NCBI GenBank assembly: GCA_948946035.1 | Contig: CARBKU010000094.1 | Span: forward strand, 1 to 5,684 | DNA from: an uncultured Clostridia bacterium | GTDB lineage: Bacteria; Bacillota; Clostridia; TANB77; CAG-508 | Direction of reading: 5' to 3' | DNA length: 5,684 nt | Shown: one piece after another, positions 5,657 to 5,684 of the stretch | Layout: the number at the start of each line of letters is the position of its first letter | How positions within the stretch are numbered: position 1 is the first letter of the stretch | The notes under the pieces: model-generated | Seen by the model: only the letters and a program-made list of their open reading frames with translations | Database searches by the model: none | What the model was told of the DNA's origin: nothing | Position numbers and translations under genes: made by a program

Positions 5657-5684
5657 ACATTTTTTTGTTTTTTTAAAAATAAAG

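Overview
The window is very AT-rich. Its genes lie on the minus strand, use the standard genetic code (TGG for Trp, TAA/TAG stops) and have strong AAGGAG-type ribosome binding sites. Together with a Bacillus/Clostridium-type LexA and a clostridial-style pair of ABC half-transporters, this suggests a low-GC Firmicute, most likely one of the Clostridia. That placement is inference from sequence character, not from a marker tree.

Reading along the minus strand (right to left): (1) lexA, the SOS repressor (5597-4944), with its own extended -10 promoter at the right edge. (2) A 244-base intergenic region holding a consensus sigma-A-type promoter that carries two near-identical 13-bp palindromes, one between -35 and -10 and one over the start site. 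It is followed by a leader of about 175 nt with a perfect 15-bp inverted repeat and a possible 38-codon ORF. (3) Two ABC half-transporters, 767 aa and 611 aa, separated by 2 bases and evidently co-transcribed and translationally coupled. (4) A 193-base interval (365-557) containing an island clearly richer in GC than its surroundings, with two small hairpins; it is probably the remnant or end of something imported. (5) A small gene for a 92-aa protein of unknown function.

The two ABC proteins fit a heterodimeric exporter of the BmrCD/LmrCD/TM287-288 type. The first subunit has Asp in place of the catalytic Glu and Gln in place of the switch His but keeps an intact SGGQ signature. The second has the catalytic Glu and His but an altered signature (SAGQ). 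Each defect lines up with the other subunit's defect to give one working and one degenerate ATP site. The first subunit also has an insertion of about 180 residues between TM1 and TM2, predicted to lie outside the cell.

The most notable signal outside the genes is the promoter/operator/leader of the exporter operon. It has the layout of a repressor-controlled drug or stress efflux operon, but no regulator gene lies in the window. The lexA promoter lacks an obvious Bacillus-type SOS box even though the LexA DNA-binding helix looks standard.
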